Shown: piece after piece, positions 27,833 to 35,815 of the stretch
Layout of the letters: the number at the start of each line of letters is the position of its first letter
Numbering within the stretch: position 1 is the first letter of the stretch
NCBI GenBank assembly: GCA_020344015.1
Contig: CP070812.1
Span: 2,997,159-3,053,985, forward strand
Length of the DNA: 56,827 bases
From: Gemmatimonadota bacterium
GTDB taxonomy: Bacteria > Gemmatimonadota > Gemmatimonadetes > Palauibacterales > KS3-K002
Direction: 5' to 3'
Position numbers and translations under genes: made by a program
Notes under the pieces: generated by a model
Told to the model about the DNA's origin: nothing
What the model saw: only the letters and a program-made list of their open reading frames with translations
Databases searched by the model: none

Positions 27833-28996
27833 CTACCCGAGAAGCCTGTTCAGGACCGCGAAAAGGGCAGGGACCCCGTAAAACAGGAGAATAACATACA
27901 GAATCGCCCAGCGACGCGAGCGAACGGCGACAGAAGCGAGTCGGCGTGCTGCGGTGAGCGGGAGGTTGCGGACCCTCTCCGTAGAATAGATCAATAGCGT
28001 GGCGCTCATATTGAACAGCAAATGGACGATCGCGATCGTGATCCCCCAACGTGCGTTGGGCCCGGTCGCCGCCAGCGCAGCGAGTAGGGCCGTTACAGTC
28101 GTCCCGATGTTTGCGCCGATCGTAATCGGAAAGGCCTGCATGAGCGTGATTATCCCGGCGCCGGCCAGCGGCACGAGCAGCGATGTCGTGATCGAACTGG
28201 ACTGCACCATGACCGTAACGAGGATACCGACGAGAATACCTATAGCTGGTGCCTTGTGCAGTCCGCGGGAAACGATCACCTCAACCCGCGATCGCATGGC
28301 GCTCCGCATCACCCGGACCAGAAGCATAAGGGCGATGTAAATCAACACCCCGGAGACCAGGATGAGAACAATGGCTTGAATTCTCTCGGAATCTGTAAGA
28401 CCGCCGATCGCGCCCTTGATCGGCGCCAGGGCGGCCTTCAGCGCGCCCTTGATGGGGCTGTCGTACTCCATCCCTCCGAAGCCGGTGAGCGTCGAGGATA
28501 TCACCGTCGCTGTGCGCTGCAGGTATCCGGTCGCCATCTCCAGAGGCAGCAGGATAACCACGGCCATGTAGTTGAAGAAATCGTGGCAGGTGGCCACCGA
28601 GAAGGCGCGATAGAACTCCTGTCTGCGCCCCATGTGCGCCATCGAGACGATCGTATTGGTAACAGTGGTCCCGATGTTGGCGCCCATCACCATGGGAACG
28701 GCGTTGGCGATGGGTAGCGGGTTCACCGGCGCCGCCACAAGCCCGACGATCAACGAGGTGGTGACCGACGAGCTCTGCACGAGCGTCGTCGCCAGGATGC
28801 CGACCATCAGCCCCATAAAAGGATTGCGGGTCGCGGCGAAGAACGAATCGATAAAATCGCCGCCCAGCGACTTGAAGGCGTCGCCCAGGCCGTTCACGCC
28901 CAACAGGAAGACAAAAAGCAGGGCGACGACCCCAACGGTGCGGATGATGGGGTGCGTGGAGATGGCCGGGGCAATCTTCGGGATCGGCGGTGCCAT
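27833..28996 (-). CDS. Na+/phosphate symporter, NptA-like
   Basis: A 387-residue membrane protein with the internal duplication of the SLC34/NptA family. The QSSS motif occurs in both halves (ATTLVQSSSVTTSLIVG and VTVMVQSSSITTSLLVP), each followed by a GANIGTTVT segment. It would import phosphate with sodium. Bacterial relatives are often ~550 residues because of a fused PhoU domain; this one lacks it and the PhoU-like gene follows instead. AGGGAGA precedes ATG 28996. About 75 nt upstream is a Pho-box-like direct repeat, suggesting phosphate control. Confidence 0.92.
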   Translation of the reverse strand: MAPPIPKIAPAISTHPIIRTVGVVALLFVFLLGVNGLGDAFKSLGGDFIDSFFAATRNPFMGLMVGILATTLVQSSSVTTSLIVGLVAAPVNPLPIANAVPMVMGANIGTTVTNTIVSMAHMGRRQEFYRAFSVATCHDFFNYMAVVILLPLEMATGYLQRTATVISSTLTGFGGMEYDSPIKGALKAALAPIKGAIGGLTDSERIQAIVLILVSGVLIYIALMLLVRVMRSAMRSRVEVIVSRGLHKAPAIGILVGILVTVMVQSSSITTSLLVPLAGAGIITLMQAFPITIGANIGTTVTALLAALAATGPNARWGITIAIVHLLFNMSATLLIYSTERVRNLPLTAARRLASVAVRSRRWAILYVILLFYGVPALFAVLNRLLG

Positions 28997-29010
28997 TTCT
29001 CCCTAGTCGC

Positions 29011-29026
29011 CACTCGCCTGCGAGTG
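29011..29026. repeat. Short perfect inverted repeat in the symporter leader
   Basis: CACTCGC-CT-GCGAGTG, 7-bp arms, 15 nt upstream of the symporter start codon. The two-base spacer favours a dyad protein-binding site over an RNA hairpin, though this is inference. Confidence 0.4.
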
Positions 29027-29070
29027 CGCGTGGACCGGAGCTGCGATGGGGTGTTCGACGGCCGCGGGAA

Positions 29071-29089
29071 TGTTACAGCCGTGTTACAG
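29071..29089 (-). promoter_or_regulatory. Pho-box-like direct repeat before the Na/Pi symporter
   Basis: On the minus strand, CTGTAACA-CGG-CTGTAACA: two identical 8-mers with an 11-bp period, the spacing used by PhoB half-sites (7-bp element plus 4-bp gap). It reads toward the Na/Pi-PhoU pair and sits 75-93 nt before its ATG. No clear -10 box was identified. Confidence 0.6.
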
Positions 29090-29121
29090 ATTGGCAAGTA
29101 CCGTGGGCGGACCGGTCCGAA

Positions 29122-29352
29122 TCAGTGGACGGGCCGCTCCCAGGGCGGTTCCGCTATCGGCCCGTGGATTCGGTTCTCCTGGATACGAAAACCGGTGTTC
29201 CCGACGCCGCTCGAGTAGATGCTCTGCTGGTAGACCCAATGCCTGGTGTAGCCGCGCCGCCCTATGATTTTGTGGCCGTTGTCGATGAAATAGCCGGTAA
29301 ATCCTGCCGGCCCGTAAATCCGTCCGGCGTTGACCCAGTAGTCCGTCTGCAT
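29122..29352 (-). CDS. Small four-repeat protein (beta-flower-like)
   Basis: A 76-residue protein starting MQTDYWVNAG. An AGGAGG ribosome site lies nine bases before ATG 29352. After the first residues come about four units of 16-17 residues: RIYGPAGFTGYFIDNGH, KIIGRRGYTRHWVYQQ, SIYSSGVGNTGFRIQEN and RIHGPIAEP. The alternating aromatic/hydrophobic pattern with Gly turns suggests a small closed beta fold, like the 4-fold beta-flower domain; that match is from memory of the pattern and moderately sure at best. No signal peptide. It lies upstream of the Pho-box-like repeat on the same strand; its job is unknown. Confidence 0.65.
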   Translation of the reverse strand: MQTDYWVNAGRIYGPAGFTGYFIDNGHKIIGRRGYTRHWVYQQSIYSSGVGNTGFRIQENRIHGPIAEPPWERPVH

Positions 29353-29782
29353 CGTCCGACGCCTCCTATTGGGCCGCAGTCCTCGCGGCCACGTGGCGGG
29401 TGAGGAGCTCGGTCGCGCTTCCAACGATGTAGCTGGCCCTCAGCGGGTTAGGGTGTGCCTCGATGCGGGGTCTGGATTCTTGGGCCGTGAGCTTCTAGTG
29501 CAAGAGGCGAGCCCACTCAGAAGGACGTTGTGCCGGTTTCCGTAATTGGCCATCCCAAAAAGCCTTAGGAACGTCAGGTGAAGCAGCCTGATAGGGTGAG
29601 GGGCCGCAACGAATGCCACCGGGGATGCAAAGATTGCGCTGAGATTTGCCTGCAGCGAGACTGCGGTGCATATTTCCTCGGGTTTTGATCGGATCTCAGA
29701 CATCCCCCGCTTCGACCCGCCGCTGGTAGCCGTACCAGGCGCCCCGTAAAGGGCCGCCGAGCTCGATAATCCTCAAGCTGAG
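29353..29782. other. Intergenic stretch without a convincing gene
   Basis: About 430 nt between the small four-repeat protein and the hybrid kinase. A minus-strand frame at 29440-29703 is open, but it has no ribosome site and a composition unlike real coding sequence here (many Arg/Ser/Pro at the end). Slightly lower GC than the surroundings. It presumably holds the promoters of the two divergent genes; no clear boxes were found. Confidence 0.5.
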
Positions 29783-32065
29783 ATGACGGACCTAGGGAAT
29801 ACCCGCGAAGCGTCTTCGGACGTCGAGGCGCAACTCCTGCGAACCCTGCTCGACCAGATGCCAGGGATCCTCTGGACGGTCGATAGGGATTTGCGATTCA
29901 CATCGTCGCTGGGTGCGGCACTACCCGCTCTTGGGCTCCAACCCAACCAGGTAGTGGGGATGACACTGTTCGAATATTTCGGCACCGAGGACCCCGATCT
30001 CTTGCCGATCGCCGCTCATCGCAAGGCGCTCGAAGGGAAGGAGTCGGAATACGAATTCAGCTGGGAGGAAAGGAAGTATCAGTGCCATGTCGAGCCGTTC
30101 CGCGACGAGAGCGGCGCGATCAGCGGAGCGATTGGGGTGGCCTTCGACATGACGGAGGCCAAGCGGGCAGCGGGTGCTCTGAAGGAGAGCGAGCACAAAT
30201 ACCGAACTCTGTTCGAAGAATCGCGGGACGCCCTCTACGTGAGCACGATCGACGGCAGACTGATCGATTTCAACCAGTCGATGCTGTCGTTGTTCGGGTA
30301 TACTCGTGAGGAAATGGGGCAACTGGACGCCGAGGCGCTCTACCTCGACCCGGCCGATCGCCGCGCTTTCCGCGAGCAGATCGAGCGCCACGGGGCGGTC
30401 AAGGACTTTGACGTGAGGCTCGTCACCAAGGACGGCCGAGTCATGGACTGCCTGCTTAACTCGACACTCCAGTACGACGAGCACGGTGAAGTGTCGGGCT
30501 ACAAGGGTGCTATCCGCGACATCGGCGAACAGAAACGGGCTGGCGAAACTCTGCGCCGGGAACGTGACTTTTCCGAGGCCGCGACCGATAGCCTTCCCGG
30601 TCTCTTCTACCTGTTCGATGAGCAGGGACGATTTCTGCGCTGGAATCGCAATCTTGAACACCTGACCGGCTATTCGGCGCGGCAGGTCGCGAAGATGAGT
30701 CCGCTCGACTTCTTCGTCGGCGAGGATCGGCGCACGATCGAAGAGTGCATACGGGAAGCGTTCGACAAAGGCCAGACCACAGCGGAAGTCGAGCTCGTCG
30801 CGAGAGATGGCGGCAGAATCCCTTACTTCTTCACCGGCGAGCTCGTCGTTTTGGACGGCCGGCGCTGCGTCGTCGGCACGGCTATCGACCTGGTTGAGCG
30901 CCGACGCCTCGAGACCCAGTTACGCCAGTCGCAGAAGATGGAGGCTATTGGGCGGCTGGCCGGCGGAGTGGCGCACGACTTCAATAACGTTCTGACCGTC
31001 ATCCTTTCGAACAGCGAGATGCTGGCGGGGGGATTGGGCCCCGAAGACCCGCGCCGTCAGGAGCTTATCGAGATCCGCGACGCTGCCCAACGGGCTGCAA
31101 CCCTGACTCGCCAGTTGCTGGCCTTCAGCCGCAAGCAGGTGCTGAAGCCGAGAGTGCTGAGCCTGAACGCGGTGGTCGTGACGTTGGAGAAGATGCTGCG
31201 GCGACTGATCGGCGAGGACATCGATCTGGCGACGGAGTTGCAGCCCAATCTGTGGGCGGTGGAGGCCGACCCGGGTCAGCTGGAACAGATCATCATGAAC
31301 CTGGCGGTCAACGCCCGCGATGCGATGCCAGAGGGAGGGAGACTCTCGATCGAAACGGGGAACGCGGAAATAGATGAGGGCTTCGCGAAGCAGCACTTCC
31401 CCATGGTTCCCGGTCGCTACGTGATGCTGGCGGTGTGCGACAGTGGCGCCGGGATGGACGCCGAGACACAGCGCTACATCTTCGAGCCGTTCTTCACAAC
31501 CAAGAGCAGGGGTACGGGCCTCGGGTTGAGCATGGTCTATGGGATCGTGAAGCAGAGCGGCGGCTACATCTGGGCGTACAGCGAACCGGGCCAAGGCGCC
31601 AAGTTCGAGATCTATTTTCCGTGCGCCGACGGCCGGCGCAGCGATGCCGAGGCCGCGATGGCTGCCGACCCCGCGCCCCCGGGCAAAGAAACGGTGTTGC
31701 TGGCAGAGGACGAGGATTCCGTTCGTAGGCTGGCCCGACGCATTCTGGAGGAGGTCGGTTACACGGTGCTAGAGGCGCGTGAGGCGATGGAGGCGCTCAC
31801 GATGAGCGAGCGTTGGGACGGCCCAATCGACCTGCTTCTCACGGATGTGGTCATGCCCGAGCTGAATGGTCGCGAGCTGGCAGAACGGCTGTCGGTACTA
31901 CGGCCCGGATTACAGATACTGTACATTTCCGGCTATACGGACCATGAGATACTGGACGGAATCGTCGGGCCAGGCAACAACTTCCTCCAGAAGCCGTTTA
32001 CCCCGGATGCGCTAGCCAACAAGGTGCGTGAGATCCTGGACGCTCCCGAGAAGAAAGCGCCGTAA
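29783..32065 (+). CDS. Hybrid histidine kinase with PAS domains and receiver
   Basis: A 760-residue soluble sensor kinase. Three PAS domains (~15-125, ~135-252, ~262-375) are followed by HisKA with phospho-acceptor H398 in GGVAHDFNNVL, and HATPase_c with N box NLAVNARDAM (~506), DSGAGM (~553) and GTGLGLSMVYGIVK (~577). A C-terminal receiver starts LLAEDED (~639) with phospho-acceptor D688 in LLLTDVVMPELNG. There is no transmembrane segment, so the PAS domains sense something in the cytoplasm, such as redox state, O2 or a small ligand. No response regulator gene is adjacent; the attached receiver may relay to a distant partner. Confidence 0.94.
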   Translation: MTDLGNTREASSDVEAQLLRTLLDQMPGILWTVDRDLRFTSSLGAALPALGLQPNQVVGMTLFEYFGTEDPDLLPIAAHRKALEGKESEYEFSWEERKYQCHVEPFRDESGAISGAIGVAFDMTEAKRAAGALKESEHKYRTLFEESRDALYVSTIDGRLIDFNQSMLSLFGYTREEMGQLDAEALYLDPADRRAFREQIERHGAVKDFDVRLVTKDGRVMDCLLNSTLQYDEHGEVSGYKGAIRDIGEQKRAGETLRRERDFSEAATDSLPGLFYLFDEQGRFLRWNRNLEHLTGYSARQVAKMSPLDFFVGEDRRTIEECIREAFDKGQTTAEVELVARDGGRIPYFFTGELVVLDGRRCVVGTAIDLVERRRLETQLRQSQKMEAIGRLAGGVAHDFNNVLTVILSNSEMLAGGLGPEDPRRQELIEIRDAAQRAATLTRQLLAFSRKQVLKPRVLSLNAVVVTLEKMLRRLIGEDIDLATELQPNLWAVEADPGQLEQIIMNLAVNARDAMPEGGRLSIETGNAEIDEGFAKQHFPMVPGRYVMLAVCDSGAGMDAETQRYIFEPFFTTKSRGTGLGLSMVYGIVKQSGGYIWAYSEPGQGAKFEIYFPCADGRRSDAEAAMAADPAPPGKETVLLAEDEDSVRRLARRILEEVGYTVLEAREAMEALTMSERWDGPIDLLLTDVVMPELNGRELAERLSVLRPGLQILYISGYTDHEILDGIVGPGNNFLQKPFTPDALANKVREILDAPEKKAP

Positions 32066-32089
32066 GCCGCGGTCAATGGGGCATCGGTC

Positions 32090-32941
32090 TTGAAGGTCGA
32101 GTTCCTGGGAACGGGCGGAGCCATACCGACGCCGGTACCGGGTTGCGGCTGCCGGGTCTGTGGGCAGGCCCGCGAGCGGGGCGTTCCCTATAGCCGGTTG
32201 GGCCCGAGCCTCTTCGTCCACGGCCCGGATGTCTTGATCGATACGCCCGAGGAGATCAGGTACCAGCTCAACCGGTCCACGGTTTCTCGGATACGCGCCT
32301 GCTTCTACTCCCACTGGCATCCCGACCACGTCATGGGTCGCCGGATCTGGGAGATGAACAAAGACTGGCGGGGCTGGCCGCGCCGCAGTAGGACCACGGA
32401 TATCTACATCCCTTCTCGAGTGGCCCGCGATTTCCGCGATCGATTGGGTACTTGGGAACACCTCGCCTATCTACAGACGAGTGGAGTGGTGCGACTCGCC
32501 GAGCTGGCGGAAGGTGAGTCGCTGGAATTGGCGGGGATTCAGATCCGGCCGATCCGCCTGGCAGAGGAGTACGTCTACGCCTTCCTGTTCAAAGAAGGCG
32601 GCAAACGACTGCTGGTCGCCCCGGACGAGCTGCGCGGCTGGGAGCCGCCGGCCGAGGTGCAGGGCGTCGACCTGGCGGTAATACCGATGGGGGTGCTGGA
32701 GTTTGATCCCTTCAGCGGGACTCGTCGCATCAGCGAGGACCATAGCGTGCTGCGCAGCGAGGCCACCTTCCGTCAGACGATGGACATCGCCGGCAAGCTG
32801 AAGGCGAGCCGGGTCGTGATGACGCACATCGAAGAGCCAGACGGTCTCAGCTACGACGATCTAGTGCGCCTGGAGGGCCGCCTGGTCGAATCCGGGCTCA
32901 ACCTCTCGTTCGCCTACGATACCCTTATCGTCCCGGTATAG
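32090..32941 (+). CDS. PhnP-like MBL-fold metallohydrolase
   Basis: A 283-residue metallo-beta-lactamase-fold protein of the PhnP/RNase Z-like branch. The N-terminus is FLGTGGAIPTPVPGCGC with further Cys at RVCGQA. The metal-binding motif is SHWHPDH (~81-87), and later ligands are in TRRISEDHSV and MTHIEEPDG. PhnP is a cyclic ribose phosphodiesterase; whether this protein shares that activity is not clear, and coenzyme-PQQ-type PqqB and other relatives look similar. No ATG fits, since the in-frame start is TTG 32090. It is 24 nt after the kinase gene and may be co-transcribed. It converges with the LEA14-like gene, whose stop abuts at 32942. Confidence 0.87.
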   Translation: MKVEFLGTGGAIPTPVPGCGCRVCGQARERGVPYSRLGPSLFVHGPDVLIDTPEEIRYQLNRSTVSRIRACFYSHWHPDHVMGRRIWEMNKDWRGWPRRSRTTDIYIPSRVARDFRDRLGTWEHLAYLQTSGVVRLAELAEGESLELAGIQIRPIRLAEEYVYAFLFKEGGKRLLVAPDELRGWEPPAEVQGVDLAVIPMGVLEFDPFSGTRRISEDHSVLRSEATFRQTMDIAGKLKASRVVMTHIEEPDGLSYDDLVRLEGRLVESGLNLSFAYDTLIVPV

Positions 32942-33439
32942 TCAGCGCACTAGATCCCTGATCGGGACCTCGCCGCGGTTGCGGAGGGTGACCGTGCGCC
33001 CACCGATCGACGTCTCGACGCGCAACCTCGTTTCCAGGTCGTAGCGCAGGGCGCCTCGCCCCAGCAGAGCACGGGCTCCCGCGCCCACACCTTCCCAGGT
33101 GAACTCGGCCGGGATCTCCACCTGGGTTCGCGAGTTGGCTACGAGCGTTTTGTCTCCCTCGAGAACCGCGGTCCCGAAATGGGTGTCCTCGAGGTCCAAC
33201 GACGCCTCGACCCAGGTGGTTCTGATGTCGTAGTCATTCGGGTTGAATACGTCGAGGACGAGAACCAGAGAGCCGCCCGATACGCCGACCCCGGTGACCT
33301 CGATCGCGTCCAAATCGACGGTCGGCTGGTCGAACTGCAGTTGGCTGAGCGTGGCGCAAGAGGCGAGCAGCAGCGCAAGTACGGCCAAGCGCACCGAAGG
33401 ATACCATGTGGTCCTCCGGTGCGCTCGTGTCATCTTCAC
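32942..33439 (-). CDS. LEA14-like (WHy domain) lipoprotein
   Basis: A 165-residue protein with a basic N-terminus, hydrophobic stretch and lipobox LLASC, so it should be a lipoprotein. Residues ~40-160 form a LEA type 2/WHy domain (VTGVGVSGGSLVLVLDVFNPNDYDI is the typical core). The family is linked to desiccation and membrane stress in plants and bacteria. GTG 33439 overlaps the TGA of the upstream gamma-glutamyltransferase gene as GTGA; ATG 33433 is the alternative two codons in. Translational coupling favours the GTG. Confidence 0.85.
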   Translation of the reverse strand: MKMTRAHRRTTWYPSVRLAVLALLLASCATLSQLQFDQPTVDLDAIEVTGVGVSGGSLVLVLDVFNPNDYDIRTTWVEASLDLEDTHFGTAVLEGDKTLVANSRTQVEIPAEFTWEGVGAGARALLGRGALRYDLETRLRVETSIGGRTVTLRNRGEVPIRDLVR

Positions 33440-35298
33440 CAGGCGATACCGTAGTCGTCACCGTGGTTGCTCGCACCACCCCAAAAGGTGCCGTGCTCCC
33501 AATCGAAGTAGATCGCATTGAGCGGCCCGGAGGTTCGCGCGCCGAACGTCAGGTTGTAGCCCATTTCCCTCAATTGCGCGCTGACCCAAGCGGGAACGGC
33601 ATCGTTCAGCAGTAGCCGGCCGGGAACCGACGAGTGGTTCCTGAACGAGCCCCGCAGCTGGTAGCTGTTGAAGTTCGCAGCCTCGACGGCCTGCTGCACG
33701 TTCATGCCGAACTCGACGATGTTGAGCAGGAACTGCAGAGTGTTCTGGTCCTGTGAGTCACCGCCCTGCACGGCGACCGATACGAAGGGCCTGCCGTCCT
33801 TGAGCGCGATGGTCGGGGTCAACGTCGCCCTGGGCCGCTTGCCAGGCTCGATGACGTTGAACGGGTTCTCCGCCGGATCGAGGACGAAGCTCTGGGCGCG
33901 CTGACTGATCCCGACACCGGTGCGTCCGGCGATTACGGCGGGGATCCAACCACCGCTTGGCGTCACCGAGACGACCCAGCCCTCCTCGTCGGCGGCCTGG
34001 ATCGACGTCGTCCCCAGGTAGAAGGCTTCCTCTGCTTCGCGCAGTGCGGCGCCGCTGGCGCGGGACGCCGGTGGCCAGGTCGTTTCCCAGCCTTCCTCCA
34101 GATAATGCAGGTAGGGGTTAGTGCCTCCTTGGAACGGGTAGGGATCGCCGGGGCCTATATCGGGGTCGTTGCGCTCCCAGTTGATGAGCTCGGCGCGCTG
34201 GCGCGCATAGTCCTTCGACAGCAGACCCGCGATCGGCTCCTCAGGCGGAAAGTAGGGATCGCCGTAGTAGAAGTCGCGATCGGCGAAAGCGAGGTTCATC
34301 GCCTGGTACAACGTGTGAATGTACCGGGCGCTGTTGTACCCCATCGATTCGACATCGAGGCCCTCTAGGATGTTGAGCGCCTGGAGCAGGACCGGTCCCT
34401 GCACCCAGGTCGTGAGCTTGTAGACCTCGATGTCCTTGTAGGTCGTCATCACCGGCTCTTCGATGTAGACCTGCCAGTTCGCCAGGTCCTGCATGGTTAT
34501 CTGGGCACCCTGTTCCTGCGCTCCGCGCACGAACTCCTGCGCGATGTCGCCGGTGTAAAAGCGCTCGTAGGCCGCGTAGATCGCTTCCTTCCGACTCGCC
34601 CCGGCCTCCAGTGCCTCCGCTTCGGCCTGCACGAGCTTACGGAGCGTTTCTGCCAGATCGGGCTGACTGAAGATCTCGCCCCCGGAGGGCGCTTCCCGCT
34701 CCTCACCGGCGTGCGGCAGGTAGACCGCGGCTGAGTACGGCCATTCCTTGATGCGTCGCTTGTTCCGCTCGAGCGAGTTGGCCGTCGAGGCCTCGATCGG
34801 ATAGCCATCTGCCATCTGGATCGAGGGGCCCAGTACGTCCGCTAGGCCTAGCTTGCCGTATTCCGCCAGCATGACCATTAGACCGCCGGGCGTGCCCGGC
34901 GTGACGGCCGCAAGCGGTCCCAGAGATGGGGGATAGCTCAGGCCTTGCTCCAGGAAGAAGTTCGCTGTGGCACCGGCCGGGGCCGCACCCAGCGCGTTGA
35001 TGCCGATCACATCGCCGGTGTTAGGATTGAAGATGAGAGCCTGGGTCTCTCCGCCCCAACTCAGTACATCCCACATCGTCGACGTGGCTCCCAGCATGGC
35101 GCAGGCGGCATCGACCGCGTTGCCACCTTTCTGGAACATCATGGCCCCGGCCGTTGCGGCCAGCGGCTTGCCCGTTATTGCGACCCAGTGCCGGCCGTGA
35201 AGCACAGGTTTCGCGGTCCGCTGGGCGAAGCTGCTCGCGGGCGAAGTCAACGCGAGGAGGTTCAGCGTTACTACGAGTACTAGCCTGGCCGTTCGCAT
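33436..35298 (-). CDS. Gamma-glutamyltransferase family protein
   Basis: A 620-residue exported Ntn-hydrolase proenzyme of the GGT family. The signal peptide is RTARLVLVVTLNLLALTSPASSFA. The N-terminal block GNAVDAACAMLGATS is family-typical. The autoprocessing site is GTTSIQAADEEGWVVS, with T430 as expected nucleophile; the usual TTH is TTS here. It would split gamma-glutamyl bonds, for example in glutathione, or act as an acylase-like relative in the periplasm. GGAGGAGAGC before ATG 35298 is a strong ribosome site; the frame is open to 35547 but the signal peptide supports 35298. Coupled to the LEA14-like lipoprotein gene. Confidence 0.88.
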   Translation of the reverse strand: MRTARLVLVVTLNLLALTSPASSFAQRTAKPVLHGRHWVAITGKPLAATAGAMMFQKGGNAVDAACAMLGATSTMWDVLSWGGETQALIFNPNTGDVIGINALGAAPAGATANFFLEQGLSYPPSLGPLAAVTPGTPGGLMVMLAEYGKLGLADVLGPSIQMADGYPIEASTANSLERNKRRIKEWPYSAAVYLPHAGEEREAPSGGEIFSQPDLAETLRKLVQAEAEALEAGASRKEAIYAAYERFYTGDIAQEFVRGAQEQGAQITMQDLANWQVYIEEPVMTTYKDIEVYKLTTWVQGPVLLQALNILEGLDVESMGYNSARYIHTLYQAMNLAFADRDFYYGDPYFPPEEPIAGLLSKDYARQRAELINWERNDPDIGPGDPYPFQGGTNPYLHYLEEGWETTWPPASRASGAALREAEEAFYLGTTSIQAADEEGWVVSVTPSGGWIPAVIAGRTGVGISQRAQSFVLDPAENPFNVIEPGKRPRATLTPTIALKDGRPFVSVAVQGGDSQDQNTLQFLLNIVEFGMNVQQAVEAANFNSYQLRGSFRNHSSVPGRLLLNDAVPAWVSAQLREMGYNLTFGARTSGPLNAIYFDWEHGTFWGGASNHGDDYGIAW

Positions 35299-35494
35299 GC
35301 TCTCCTCCTGGGTGATTGTGGTTGGGCCGGGGTCGGGGATACAGGCGCAAATAATAACACCCTTCGGGTACTCTGCACGACCGACGGCCACCTGCCGCCT
35401 GCCGGATGGCCCGGCCAACGTTGCAGGCGCCTCGCACGTCCAAGGGACAGTGAGGGCATCGCCGGGATCGCGACATTTGCTGAAGAGGAACAGC

Positions 35495-35806
35495 ATGCTT
35501 TCGTTCCGGCAAGCTGGAACTGTCATCTGGACGTTCCTGGCTTTCATGGTGGCGGCCTCCCTGGTGCTGAATCTGCGCTACAAGCCGATCGGCGAGGGCG
35601 AAACCCGCTACCTGGACACGTGGACTGGCACGATCCACGCCGTGGAAGCGACCCAGAGCGTGCCGCTGGCGCAGGCGCGCCCCGGGGCGCCGGACAGGTC
35701 GATCGAGATTACCTTGCTCGAAAGGCTACAGCGGCAGGAGGCGGAAAGGAGCACCTGCAGGGGGGTGCGTTTCGCCTTTCCGGCTGAAGGGTCGGACCGT
35801 CGGTAG
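35495..35806 (+). CDS. Unknown small single-TM protein
   Basis: A 103-residue protein. One hydrophobic helix near the N-terminus (TVIWTFLAFMVAASLVLNL) is followed by a short soluble domain with RYLDTWTGTIHAV and a C-terminal segment with one Cys. AGAGGA lies six bases before the ATG. No family is recognised. It diverges from the gamma-glutamyltransferase gene and converges on the large HEAT-like gene. The frame is open further upstream, but only across the promoter region. Confidence 0.65.
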   Translation: MLSFRQAGTVIWTFLAFMVAASLVLNLRYKPIGEGETRYLDTWTGTIHAVEATQSVPLAQARPGAPDRSIEITLLERLQRQEAERSTCRGVRFAFPAEGSDRR

Positions 35807-35815
35807 AGGGGCGTG

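Noticed and set aside
29440..29703. Open minus-strand frame of 87 codons between the small repeat protein and the hybrid kinase
   Set aside because: No ribosome site, biased composition at the end and no recognisable domain; treated as non-coding.
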